This document shows positions 1-6,324 of a stretch of 34,034 nucleotides of DNA, one piece after another (position 1 is the stretch's first letter; each line of letters begins with the position of its first letter). The notes beneath the pieces were generated by a model. It did no database searches and was not told the DNA's origin. It worked only from the letters and a program-made list of their open reading frames with translations. The position numbers and the translations under genes are program-made. The stretch is from Pseudomonadota bacterium (GTDB lineage Bacteria; Pseudomonadota; Gammaproteobacteria; Xanthomonadales; Xanthomonadaceae). The stretch covers positions 1 through 34,034 of the forward strand of contig JAEWNY010000099.1 in assembly GCA_023461075.1 (NCBI GenBank). The letters are read 5' to 3'.

Positions 1-1
1 T

Positions 2-385
2 GCGCTGGCCGCCGAAATCTCGCGCAGCGGCCATGTCGCATTCGCGATCGACTTCCACTCCACCTTCCGCGACGTCCTCTACACCGTGACCGAGGATCCC
101 TCGCGCATCGAGGGCGGGCTGATGCACGGCTGGATCGCGGCCATGCAGGCGCGTTTTCCAGACCGCATCGATGAGCGCCCTTCGGCGGCCTCCAGCACGG
201 TATTCAAGAACTGGACATATTGTCGCCACGGCGCGCCGACCGTGACCTACGAAGTCGGCGACACCACGCCGGATGCCCTGCTGGCGGAGGTGTCGCGGCA
301 GGCTGCGGAACTGCTGATGGCGCTAATGCGCACACCGCGGCCTGCGCCGGCACCTGCCAACTGCGCGGTGCCGGCTGCCAGCTGA
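2..385 (+). CDS. M14-family zinc carboxypeptidase, C-terminal part (5' end outside window)
   Basis: This is the C-terminal 127 residues of a protein that enters from the left edge with an open frame. Two M14 metallocarboxypeptidase landmarks are visible: a DFHST segment at residues 17-21 of the fragment, whose His fits the third zinc ligand, and TYEVGD near residue 84, whose Glu fits the catalytic general base. Family members hydrolyse C-terminal peptide bonds or related amide substrates using a single zinc ion. The substrate cannot be told from this fragment, and a deacylase-type M14 relative is possible. The TGA stop is at 383-385. The tail after the catalytic Glu is short and ends in Ala/Pro-rich residues. 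The gene lies on the left side of the inferred tRNA attachment site, so it may belong to a genomic island, but this window cannot show that. Confidence 0.75.
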   Translation, partial: ALAAEISRSGHVAFAIDFHSTFRDVLYTVTEDPSRIEGGLMHGWIAAMQARFPDRIDERPSAASSTVFKNWTYCRHGAPTVTYEVGDTTPDALLAEVSRQAAELLMALMRTPRPAPAPANCAVPAAS

Positions 386-472
386 CCGCCGCCGCGACCG
401 CTTCGCGCGGCATTGAAGCGTCCTCGTTGATTCGATCCAGTTGAAAGTAGAGTTCCCACCAAGGAGCTCTGC

Positions 473-733
473 ATGAAGAACTTCACCGAGGAACAGATCG
501 TCCGGATCCTCAAGGAAGTCGAAGCGGGTGCAAAGGTCGTCGAGACCTGCCGTAAGCGCGGCATCAGCTAGGCGACGCATTACGCCTGGAAATCGAAGTA
601 CGCCGGGCTTGAAGTGTCGCAACTGCGGCACCTCAAGGATGTCGAGACCGAGTTGGCCCGACTCAAGCGGATGTACGCAGACTTGGCGCTGGAACACCAT
701 GCGTCGAAGGACGTGCTGTCGCGAAAAGGCTGA
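473..733 (+). pseudogene. IS3-family (IS407-like group) transposase OrfA, interrupted by a stop
   Basis: The frame starts at ATG 473 after a good AAGGAG ribosome site. It reads as a typical small IS3-family OrfA: an N-terminal helix-turn-helix beginning MKNFTEEQIVRILKEVEAG, followed by a leucine-zipper-like part (VSQLRHLKDVETELARLK). An in-frame TAG at 569-571, after residue 32, breaks it in the middle of the helix-turn-helix. The frame then continues in register to TGA at 731-733. OrfA is the DNA-binding subunit that acts with OrfB, or as a frameshifted OrfAB fusion, to move the element. The premature stop and the loss of most of OrfB (next entry) mean this copy is inactive. The group assignment rests on resemblance to Xanthomonas IS407-like elements. 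Confidence 0.85.
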
Positions 734-813
734 GCCAGCCGCAGCGGCTCGACCTGAGCCTCGCGATGCAAACGAGCTACGGCCTTAGTGCCCGGCGCGC
801 GGATCGGGTGCTT
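721..813 (+). pseudogene. Remnant of IS3-family OrfB (N-terminal stub)
   Basis: In frame 1, overlapping the end of the broken OrfA in the usual minus-one arrangement of IS3 elements, about 30 residues resemble the start of an IS407-type OrfB, including the segment GLSARRADRV. No DDE integrase core follows. From about position 814 the sequence looks like the left end of a second insertion sequence, so OrfB was probably cut by that insertion or by a deletion. The right edge of the remnant is approximate. Confidence 0.5.
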
Positions 814-855
814 TGGACCGCCCAGCCTTTCGTAGACAGCCAGAGGCCATAATCC

Positions 856-1124
856 ATGGCAACAGCAGAGGTGTCTATGAGCAACAAGCAGTACACGGAT
901 GAGTTCCGGGCCGAAGCGGTGAAGCAGGTACTCGAACGCGGCTTCACGGTGGTGGATATGGCCGCGCGTATCGGGCTCCCCAAGCACACGCTGTACGACT
1001 GGGTGCAGAAAACGAAGGCCGGCAGGCCGGCTGCAGGTTCCGCGCCGGCGGAGACTGACTCGGCTGAGGTGCGCCGCCTCAAGGCCGAGCTGCGGCGCGT
1101 GACCGAGGAGCGCGACATTCTAAA
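856..1124 (+). pseudogene. Second IS3-family transposase OrfA, 3'-truncated
   Basis: The frame encodes an OrfA of the IS3 group: MSNKQYTDEFRAEAVKQVLE, then a helix-turn-helix (AARIGLPKHTLYDWVQ), then a coiled-coil segment (VRRLKAELRRVTEERDIL). The ATG at 877 has AGAGGT seven bases upstream and is the likelier start, although 856 is also open. Resemblance to the family stops at about 1124, just after ERDIL, where OrfA proteins normally continue with a lysine- and alanine-rich tail. The open frame runs on through unrelated sequence to 1194. No OrfB follows, so the element is a fragment. The bases just before it (about 814-838) may be its terminal inverted repeat, which would mean it landed inside the first element. 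Confidence 0.8.
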
Positions 1125-1130
1125 CAAAAC

Positions 1131-1154
1131 CGGACGAGTCCGATGCCTCGGCAT
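1131..1154. repeat. Two directly abutting 12-bp perfect palindromic hairpins
   Basis: CGGACGAGTCCG (1131-1142) and ATGCCTCGGCAT (1143-1154) are each perfect inverted repeats with 5-bp arms and a 2-base spacer, and they abut with no gap. They begin a few bases after the point where the second OrfA loses family resemblance. The function is unknown. They could be an end of a mobile element or a recombination site, or simply coincidence in GC-rich DNA. Confidence 0.4.
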
Positions 1155-1350
1155 TTGCGTGGGCCATTACTCATCATCCCGTACGGCTCTGTGACATAAA
1201 AATCCAGAGTGTTAAGCGATGTCAATAGACGTGGAGCGTGATCAAAGCAAATGACTGGTAATTCTTTCTGATTTTTCTTTACATAAAATCAATATCTTAC
1301 ACAACACATTGAGCAAAAATAGACTATTAACATCGTTCAATGTTGATGTT
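1155..1350. other. AT-rich non-coding stretch at the inferred island edge
   Basis: No gene is supported here. From about 1190 to 1350 the sequence is strikingly AT-rich compared with the GC-rich remainder of the window, with runs such as TTTTTCTTTACATAAAATC. One small inverted repeat (AACATC ... GATGTT) lies close to the tRNA fragment. The composition break ends at the first base that matches a tRNA, as expected where a horizontally acquired element meets its attachment site. Confidence 0.6.
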
Positions 1351-1405
1351 GAGCACTGGCTTCCGAAGCCATTGGTCGGGGGTTCGAATCCCTCCGGGCG
1401 CGCCA
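1351..1405 (+). repeat. 3' portion of tRNA-Arg(CCG): candidate attachment site (attR/attL)
   Basis: The segment reads as the anticodon arm, variable loop, T arm, acceptor 3' strand and encoded CCA of a tRNA. The anticodon loop is TTCCGAA (1361-1367) with anticodon CCG, which reads the Arg codon CGG. The T loop is TTCGAAT (1383-1389), flanked by a 5-bp stem. The acceptor 3' strand is CGGGCGC, then G and CCA at 1403-1405. The 5' acceptor strand (expected GCGCCCG) and the D arm are absent and AT-rich DNA takes their place. Position 27 against 43 is a C/T mismatch. It therefore cannot be a working tRNA. Site-specific integrases commonly use tRNA 3' ends, leaving a partial copy at the far boundary. 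The intact gene should lie to the left, outside the window. Confidence 0.85.
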
Positions 1406-1435
1406 TCTTTCGATGTCGCTTCGTCGTGATTTCCG

Positions 1436-1498
1436 GCCCGTCGCAGCGCGACGGGCGTTCACACCGCCACGCGCCAGTGGCGCGCAAGCGGCGGTGTT
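1436..1498. repeat. Cluster of perfect inverted repeats downstream of the tRNA fragment
   Basis: A 9-bp perfect stem with a 3-base loop (GCCCGTCGC at 1436-1444 against 1448-1456) is followed by a nested structure. In the latter, ACACCGCC (1461-1468) pairs with GGCGGTGT (1491-1498), and inside them CGCGCCA/TGGCGCG pairs around a single base. There is no T-run, so these are not classical terminators. They lie between the two copies of the tRNA tail repeat. Confidence 0.5.
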
Positions 1499-1502
1499 TC
1501 AC

Positions 1503-1524
1503 CCCTCCGGGCGCGCCATCTTTC
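1503..1524 (+). repeat. Second copy of the 22-bp tRNA-Arg tail (direct repeat of 1390-1411)
   Basis: Bases 1503-1524 are identical to 1390-1411. The unit covers the 3' side of the T stem, the acceptor 3' strand, CCA and six flanking bases (ATCTTTC follows CGCGCC). The bases just before the second copy (GGTGTTTCAC) look like a decayed T arm. The copies are 113 bp apart. The second ends eight bases before the stop codon of the first pirin gene. It may be a second attachment-site scar or a local duplication. Confidence 0.75.
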
Positions 1525-1531
1525 CTTGTTT

Positions 1532-2485
1532 TCAGCTGGCGCGCAGCGTGACGCCATCCAGCGCCGGCGCACGCAGGCGCGGCAGATCGGTGCCTGCGAC
1601 TTCGCCGAACGCATCGCCGCTGTTCCATTCGCGGGTGGCCTCTTGCAGTTCTTCCTGGGTGCGGGCGACGAAGTTCCACCACAGCAGGACTTCCTCGCCG
1701 AAGGGTTCGCCACCGATCAGCAAGAGGCGCATCGGCGCATCACTGGCGATATCGAGCGCCTCGCGCTGCATCCCGAGGTAGAGCAACTGTCCGGGCACGA
1801 TGCGCTGGCCAGCGACATCGACCGCGCCTTCCAGGCACATCAGCGCATGTTCGAATGAAGGCTCCAGCGGCAACGACGTGCGCGCGGCCGCCTCGCAGCG
1901 GATGTCGATGCCGACCATCGGCGAGTACACGCGCGGCGGAGCGACCTCGCCCAGCGCCTCGCCGACCAGCACGGTGCAGGTGAAGCCATCGCACTGGACC
2001 TGCGGCAGCTGCGGATGGTGTTCGAAAGACGGTTCGATGTGACGCGCCTGGTCCGGCAAGGCGATCCACAGCTGCGCGGTGTGCACGCGGCCCGCGCGAT
2101 CGGTCGGCGAGACTTCGGCATGGCTGATGCCGCGTCCGGCGGTCATCAGGTTCACCTGTCCCGGCCGCAGCATCTGCCGATAGCCAAGGCTGTCGAGATG
2201 CTCGATCTCTCCCTCGATCATCCAGGTGAAAGTCTGCAGGCCGATGTGCGGGTGCGGGCCGACCGCGAGCCCCTCGCCCGGCGCGTAGTCGAGCGGGCCG
2301 GCATGGTCGAGGAAGCACCACGCACCGACCATCCGCCGCGGCTTGCCGGGCAACGCACGGCGGACCTCCAGCGCGCCGCCGATCGTGCCGCGTCGCGCTT
2401 CGGAAATCTCCAGCACCGGTTGGCCGGCGCAGTCGGCACCGTCATCCGAATCGGACGGCGCGGCCTCGGGGGTGCGATTGGTCAT
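1532..2485 (-). CDS. Pirin family protein (bicupin), copy 1
   Basis: The 317-residue product has the pirin N-terminal cupin with all four expected metal ligands in place: HPH at residues 78-80, then His122 and Glu124 in the segment GRGISHAE. A pirin C-terminal cupin follows and includes GGEPFGE near residue 267. Pirins are cytoplasmic iron-binding bicupins. Some bacterial members have quercetin 2,3-dioxygenase activity and others act as regulators, and the sequence does not decide which applies here. The ATG at 2485 follows GGAG with about a 9-base spacing. It lies 85 bp downstream of a second, divergent-in-sequence pirin gene on the same strand, so the two are probably co-transcribed. An acidic extension of about 25 residues precedes the cupin and is unusual. 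The stop lies next to the tRNA tail repeat. Confidence 0.88.
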   Translation of the reverse strand: MTNRTPEAAPSDSDDGADCAGQPVLEISEARRGTIGGALEVRRALPGKPRRMVGAWCFLDHAGPLDYAPGEGLAVGPHPHIGLQTFTWMIEGEIEHLDSLGYRQMLRPGQVNLMTAGRGISHAEVSPTDRAGRVHTAQLWIALPDQARHIEPSFEHHPQLPQVQCDGFTCTVLVGEALGEVAPPRVYSPMVGIDIRCEAAARTSLPLEPSFEHALMCLEGAVDVAGQRIVPGQLLYLGMQREALDIASDAPMRLLLIGGEPFGEEVLLWWNFVARTQEELQEATREWNSGDAFGEVAGTDLPRLRAPALDGVTLRAS

Positions 2486-2540
2486 CGCGTGTACTCCACT
2501 GGATCAATGGCCGACGGTGCCTCATCCGGGGTGACGGTCC

Positions 2541-2560
2541 GGCGATGCCGTGACATCGCC
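2541..2560. repeat. Hairpin between the two pirin genes
   Basis: A perfect 7-bp inverted repeat (GGCGATG ... CATCGCC) with a six-base loop lies in the 85-bp gap between the pirin genes. There is no T-run on either strand, so it is not an intrinsic terminator. It may affect mRNA stability or processing between the two cistrons. Confidence 0.4.
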
Positions 2561-2570
2561 TGCCACCCGC

Positions 2571-3449
2571 TCACGCCATGCGGCCGAACTTGCCGCTGTT
2601 GAAATCGCGCACGGCCTCGGCGATCTCGGCCTGGCTGTTCATCACGAACGGCCCGTAGCCCACCACCGGCTCGTCGATCGGCTCGCCGGCCAACACCAGC
2701 AGCTTGACATCGCTGTTGGCTTCGATGTGCAGGCCGGTGCCGACGGTGGAAAGCGTCGCCACCTGTGCCTCGCGCAACACCGCATCGCCATTGACCTCGA
2801 CGGTACCGGCCAGCACGACGACCAGTGTCGTCCAGCCTTCGGGCTGGTCCAGGGTCGCGGTCTTGCCGGCAGCCAGGCGAACATCCCAGACATTGATCGG
2901 GCTGAAGGTGCGTGCCGGGCCCTTGCCACCCGAGAATTCGCCGGCGATCACCCGAACCTTGCCTGCATCGTCAGGCAGCGGCGTCACCGGGATGTCGCCA
3001 TCGACGATCGCCTGATAGCCGGGGGCGGCCATCTTGTCCTTGCCCGGCAGGTTGACCCAGAGCTGGACCATCTCGAACGCACCGCCCTCGCGGCTGTAGC
3101 GTTCGGAATGGAACTCCTCGTGCAGGATGCCGCCGCCGGCGGTCATCCACTGTACGTCGCCGGCGCCGATCACGCCGCCGTTGCCGGTGGAATCGCGATG
3201 CTCGACCTCGCCCGCGTAAACAATGGTGACGGTCTCGAAGCCGCGATGCGGATGCTTGCCCACCCCGCGGCGGTAGCCGCTATTCGGCTGGAACTCGGCC
3301 GGCGCCGCGTAGTCGAGCAGCAGGAACGGGCTGCGCTCGGCCACACCCGCACCGCTGTAGCCAAACATCCCGTGCACCGGGAAGCCATCGCCGACCCAGT
3401 GCCGGTCGGGGGCGGACGTGACACCCAGCACGCGCTTCATCGAAACCAT
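2571..3449 (-). CDS. Pirin family protein (bicupin), copy 2
   Basis: This 292-residue pirin is closer to the classical family than its neighbour: KHPHRGFETVT at residues 65-75, then GDVQWMTAGGGILHEE at 97-112. His66, His68, His110 and Glu112 are the expected iron ligands. The second cupin runs from about residue 160 to 280 and ends in the typical C-terminal segment PFVMNSQAEIAEA. The start at 3449 has AGGAG six bases upstream, and a second in-frame ATG lies three codons later. It is the promoter-proximal gene of the pirin pair and diverges from ubiA across a 137-bp gap. Its function is as for copy 1: an iron-binding enzyme (quercetinase-like) or a redox-sensitive regulator, undecided from sequence. 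Confidence 0.92.
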   Translation of the reverse strand: MVSMKRVLGVTSAPDRHWVGDGFPVHGMFGYSGAGVAERSPFLLLDYAAPAEFQPNSGYRRGVGKHPHRGFETVTIVYAGEVEHRDSTGNGGVIGAGDVQWMTAGGGILHEEFHSERYSREGGAFEMVQLWVNLPGKDKMAAPGYQAIVDGDIPVTPLPDDAGKVRVIAGEFSGGKGPARTFSPINVWDVRLAAGKTATLDQPEGWTTLVVVLAGTVEVNGDAVLREAQVATLSTVGTGLHIEANSDVKLLVLAGEPIDEPVVGYGPFVMNSQAEIAEAVRDFNSGKFGRMA

Positions 3450-3574
3450 GATCGTCTCCTCGACAGCACATCAATGCACCGGAAGATGGGGGGCCGGATA
3501 GGCGAAACAAAGCCTTGCGGATCATCCACAGCATCCCACCGATCGAACGATGCAGGGGCTTGCCGGTGCGCTGC

Positions 3575-3580
3575 TACGCT
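3575..3580 (+). promoter_or_regulatory. Candidate -10 element for ubiA (possible leaderless mRNA)
   Basis: TACGCT lies six bases before the ubiA ATG. If it is a -10 hexamer, transcription would begin at about the start codon. No Shine-Dalgarno sequence is present in front of ubiA, which fits a leaderless message. No convincing -35 was found. Confidence 0.3.
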
Positions 3581-3586
3581 TTGCCG

Positions 3587-4492
3587 ATGGGATACGAACG
3601 ATTCGAAACCCCGCCCGATGCCGCACCGGACTGGCGCCGCAAGTTGGGGGCCTACCTGCGACTGATGCGCGCCGACCGTCCGATCGGCTGGCTGCTGCTG
3701 CTGTGGCCGACCTGGTGGGGACTTTGGGTGGCGTCCGGCGGCCTGCCGAACTGGCACCACCTGATCGTCTTCACCCTTGGCGTCTGGCTGACCCGCGCCG
3801 CCGGCTGCGTGATCAACGATTACGCGGACCGCTGGCTGGATGGCCAGGTCGAACGTACGCGGGGCCGCCCGCTGGTGACCGGCGAAGTCAGCGGACGCGA
3901 GGCGCTGGTGCTGTTCTTGGTGTTGATGTTGCTTGCGTTCGCGCTGGTGCTGACGCTCAACAGGCTGGCGATCTGGATGAGCGTCATCGGCGTGCTGCTG
4001 GCCGCCAGCTATCCGTTCCTCAAGCGCCATACCTACTTGCCGCAGGTGTACCTCGGCATGGCGTTCGGGTGGGGCATCCCGATGGCGTTCGCGGCGATCC
4101 AGGGCACCGTGCCGGCGGTGGCGTGGCTGCTCTACATCGGCAACATCCTCTGGGCCACCGCCTACGACACCTGGTACGCGATGGTCGATCGCGAGGACGA
4201 CCTGCGGATGGGTGCGAAATCGACCGCGATCCTGTTCGGCGAACTGGATCTCGTCGCGCAGGGCGTGTTGTATGCGGCGATGTTCCTCGCGCTCGCGCTG
4301 GCCGGGCAACGCGCCGGACTCGGCATCTTCTACTGGCTTGGGCTGGCCATCGCTGCCGCGCTGGTGGCGTGGCAATTCCAGCACGCGAAATCGCGCGAGC
4401 GAGCGGCCTGCTTCCGCGCCTTCCTGCACAACAATTGGGTGGGAGTGGCGATCTTCGCCGGCATCGCCGCGCATTACGCGCTCGGCGACTGA
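3587..4492 (+). CDS. ubiA: 4-hydroxybenzoate octaprenyltransferase (ubiquinone biosynthesis)
   Basis: UbiA attaches the polyprenyl chain to 4-hydroxybenzoate in the inner membrane, the first membrane-bound step of ubiquinone synthesis. The 301-residue protein carries both Asp-rich Mg/prenyl-diphosphate motifs: NDYADRWLD (residues 77-85) and DTWYAMVDREDD (194-205). About eight or nine hydrophobic helices fill the rest. The opening RLMRADRPIGWLLLLWPTWW is characteristic of the family. The start at 3587 gives the usual family length; an in-frame ATT at 3515 would add an unlikely 24-residue N-terminus. It is transcribed alone, divergent from the pirin genes and convergent with comF, with stops only a few bases apart. 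It lacks a Shine-Dalgarno sequence. Confidence 0.95.
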   Translation: MGYERFETPPDAAPDWRRKLGAYLRLMRADRPIGWLLLLWPTWWGLWVASGGLPNWHHLIVFTLGVWLTRAAGCVINDYADRWLDGQVERTRGRPLVTGEVSGREALVLFLVLMLLAFALVLTLNRLAIWMSVIGVLLAASYPFLKRHTYLPQVYLGMAFGWGIPMAFAAIQGTVPAVAWLLYIGNILWATAYDTWYAMVDREDDLRMGAKSTAILFGELDLVAQGVLYAAMFLALALAGQRAGLGIFYWLGLAIAAALVAWQFQHAKSRERAACFRAFLHNNWVGVAIFAGIAAHYALGD

Positions 4493-4494
4493 GC

Positions 4495-5232
4495 TCAGGC
4501 CACCCGCGCGCAGACCCAGGCATCCACGCGTGCGACGCCGGCGGCTCGCAGGGTGGATGCCGCCGCTTCCAGCGTGGCGCCGGTGGTCATCACGTCATCG
4601 ATCAGCACCACATGGGCGGGCACCACGCGCTTGGCATCCACGAGAAACGCGCCGCGCAGGTTGTAATGACGCTTGGTCTTATCGAGCCGCGACTGGGCGC
4701 GTGTCTGCTTTGGCCGCGTGAGCAGGCGCGCATCCATCGCCAACCCCAGGCGTCGCGCCAAAGGCCGTGCCAGCTCCAGTGCCTGGTTGTAGCCGCGCTG
4801 TTGCAAGCGCCGACGGTGCAGCGGGATCGGTACCAGCACGGCATCGGCCGCATGGTCGGCGGCATTGCTCAGGGCATCGGCCATGAGTCCGGACAGCAAC
4901 CTTCCCGCCGCCAATGATTGGTGGAACTTGAACATCGGCAACAGGCGGTCGAGCGGTGCGGCATAGACGAATGCCGCCTCGACATGTCCCAGCAGTGAGG
5001 GCCGTCCGAGGCAGGCTCCGCAGGTCTGGCCGGCATCGTTCACGGGCAAGGGCAGTGCGCAGCGCCGGCAGGCATGGCGGTTCCATGGCAGGGCATCGCA
5101 ACAGGCACGGCAGAGGTCACGATCGGCGAATGCATCGCCAGCCATCCCGCACGCCAGGCAGGTCGGCGGCCAGCAGGTTCGCACCAGGCCGTCAACCCAA
5201 TCTCGCAGCCTCAAGTTGACAGCCTCTCCCAT
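4495..5232 (-). CDS. comF: ComF family protein (phosphoribosyltransferase-like)
   Basis: This 245-residue protein has the ComF layout. An N-terminal zinc-ribbon-like part contains four CxxC pairs (Cys25/28, 41/44, 55/58, 71/74). It is followed by a type I phosphoribosyltransferase fold with the PRPP loop VLIDDVMTTGAT at residues 209-220. The segments PIPLHRRRLQQRGYNQ (136-150) and RAQSRLDKTKRHYN (178-191) are strongly conserved in the family. ComF is needed for DNA uptake in naturally competent bacteria, while its biochemical role remains unclear. The ATG at 5232 was chosen because the much longer open frame behind it has no family resemblance. It is divergent from bioB with a 42-bp gap, an arrangement also seen in other gammaproteobacteria. 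Confidence 0.9.
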   Translation of the reverse strand: MGEAVNLRLRDWVDGLVRTCWPPTCLACGMAGDAFADRDLCRACCDALPWNRHACRRCALPLPVNDAGQTCGACLGRPSLLGHVEAAFVYAAPLDRLLPMFKFHQSLAAGRLLSGLMADALSNAADHAADAVLVPIPLHRRRLQQRGYNQALELARPLARRLGLAMDARLLTRPKQTRAQSRLDKTKRHYNLRGAFLVDAKRVVPAHVVLIDDVMTTGATLEAAASTLRAAGVARVDAWVCARVA

Positions 5233-5244
5233 GCCCAACAGACT
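5216..5244 (+). promoter_or_regulatory. Candidate promoter of the biotin operon
   Basis: A perfect -35 consensus TTGACA (5216-5221) is followed by a 17-base spacer and a weak -10 CAGACT (5239-5244), about 30 bases before the bioB ATG. The -35 lies inside the start of comF on the other strand. No inverted repeat resembling the enterobacterial BirA operator was seen, so repression by BirA of the E. coli type is not supported. Confidence 0.4.
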
Positions 5245-5274
5245 GCCGGCCTGCCCCTGCCCGGTCTGTCGGAA

Positions 5275-6324
5275 ATGCCTGATTCCTCCATCGTCCCTGC
5301 CCCCGTCCGCCACGACTGGACGCGCGATGAAGTCGCGGCGCTGTTCGCATTGCCGTTCACCGACCTGCTGTTCCGCGCCGCCAGCGTGCATCGCGCGAAC
5401 TTCAATGCCGATGAAGTGCAGGTCTCGACCCTGCTCTCGGTCAAGACCGGCGGCTGCCAGGAGGATTGCGGTTATTGCCCGCAGGCGCAGCGTTACCACA
5501 CCGGCGTGGGCGCGACCAAGCTGATGAGTTGCGATGCGGTACTGGACAAGGCGCGTGCCGCGAAAGCCGCGGGTGCCTCGCGCTTCTGCATGGGTGCGGC
5601 CTGGCGCTCGCCCAAGGACCGCGACATCCCCAAGGTGGCAGAGATGATCGCCGGGGTGAAGGCGCTCGGCCTTGAGACCTGCGCGACGCTCGGCATGCTG
5701 AGTGATGCACAGGCGCAGGCATTGAAGGACGCCGGCCTCGACTACTACAACCACAACCTCGATACCGCGCCGGATTTCTACGGCGATGTCATCACCACCC
5801 GGGAATACCAGGACCGGCTCGACACGCTCTCGCATGTGCGCGATGCGGGCCTGAAGACCTGCTGCGGCGGCATCGTCGGCATGGGCGAATCGCGCGAGCA
5901 GCGCGCCGGCCTGCTGCACACGCTGGCGACGCTGCCGGCACATCCGGATTCGGTGCCGATCAACCGGCTGGTGCGGGTGGCCGGAACCCCGCTGGCGGAA
6001 GAGAAGGAACTCGATCCGTTCGAGTTCGTGCGCACCATTGCGGTCGCCCGCATCGTCATGCCCAAGTCGATGGTGCGGCTGTCGGCCGGCCGCGAAACGA
6101 TGAGCGACGAACTGCAGGCCTTGTGCTTCCTGTCCGGCGCCAACTCGATCTTCCACGGCGAGAAGCTGCTGACCACCGGCAACCCCGACACGGCCAAGGA
6201 CGATGCGTTGTTCGCGCGGCTGGGCCTGAAGCCGATGCCGATGGCCGCTGCGGACATTGATCCGTGCAGCGACACCGTGCACGCCGACATCGTCCAAGCC
6301 GCGCGCGAGGCTGCCGCTGCATGA
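5275..6324 (+). CDS. bioB: Biotin synthase
   Basis: BioB is a radical-SAM enzyme that inserts sulfur into dethiobiotin to make biotin, the last step of the pathway. The 349-residue protein has the [4Fe-4S]/SAM motif CQEDCGYC (Cys61, Cys65, Cys68). It also has family segments such as YNHNLDT, CCGGIVGMGES and VRLSAGRE; the Arg in the last is the conserved ligand near the [2Fe-2S] cluster. Length matches the E. coli enzyme. The ATG at 5275 has only a weak GGAA upstream. The open frame extends upstream, but that part lies within comF on the other strand and does not resemble BioB. It is first of five tightly overlapping genes, and its TGA overlaps the bioF ATG. Confidence 0.97.
   Translation: MPDSSIVPAPVRHDWTRDEVAALFALPFTDLLFRAASVHRANFNADEVQVSTLLSVKTGGCQEDCGYCPQAQRYHTGVGATKLMSCDAVLDKARAAKAAGASRFCMGAAWRSPKDRDIPKVAEMIAGVKALGLETCATLGMLSDAQAQALKDAGLDYYNHNLDTAPDFYGDVITTREYQDRLDTLSHVRDAGLKTCCGGIVGMGESREQRAGLLHTLATLPAHPDSVPINRLVRVAGTPLAEEKELDPFEFVRTIAVARIVMPKSMVRLSAGRETMSDELQALCFLSGANSIFHGEKLLTTGNPDTAKDDALFARLGLKPMPMAAADIDPCSDTVHADIVQAAREAAAA

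Noticed and set aside
1242..1682. Minus-strand frame containing a RPEGFEPPT segment, and the matching plus-strand frame with PLVGGSNPSGRA at 1309-1551
   Set aside because: These are translations through the tRNA-Arg fragment on either strand, a well-known source of false proteins. No ribosome site or family supports them.
5150..5275. BirA operator upstream of bioB
   Set aside because: No inverted repeat resembling the enterobacterial bio operator is present, only a possible -35/-10 pair.
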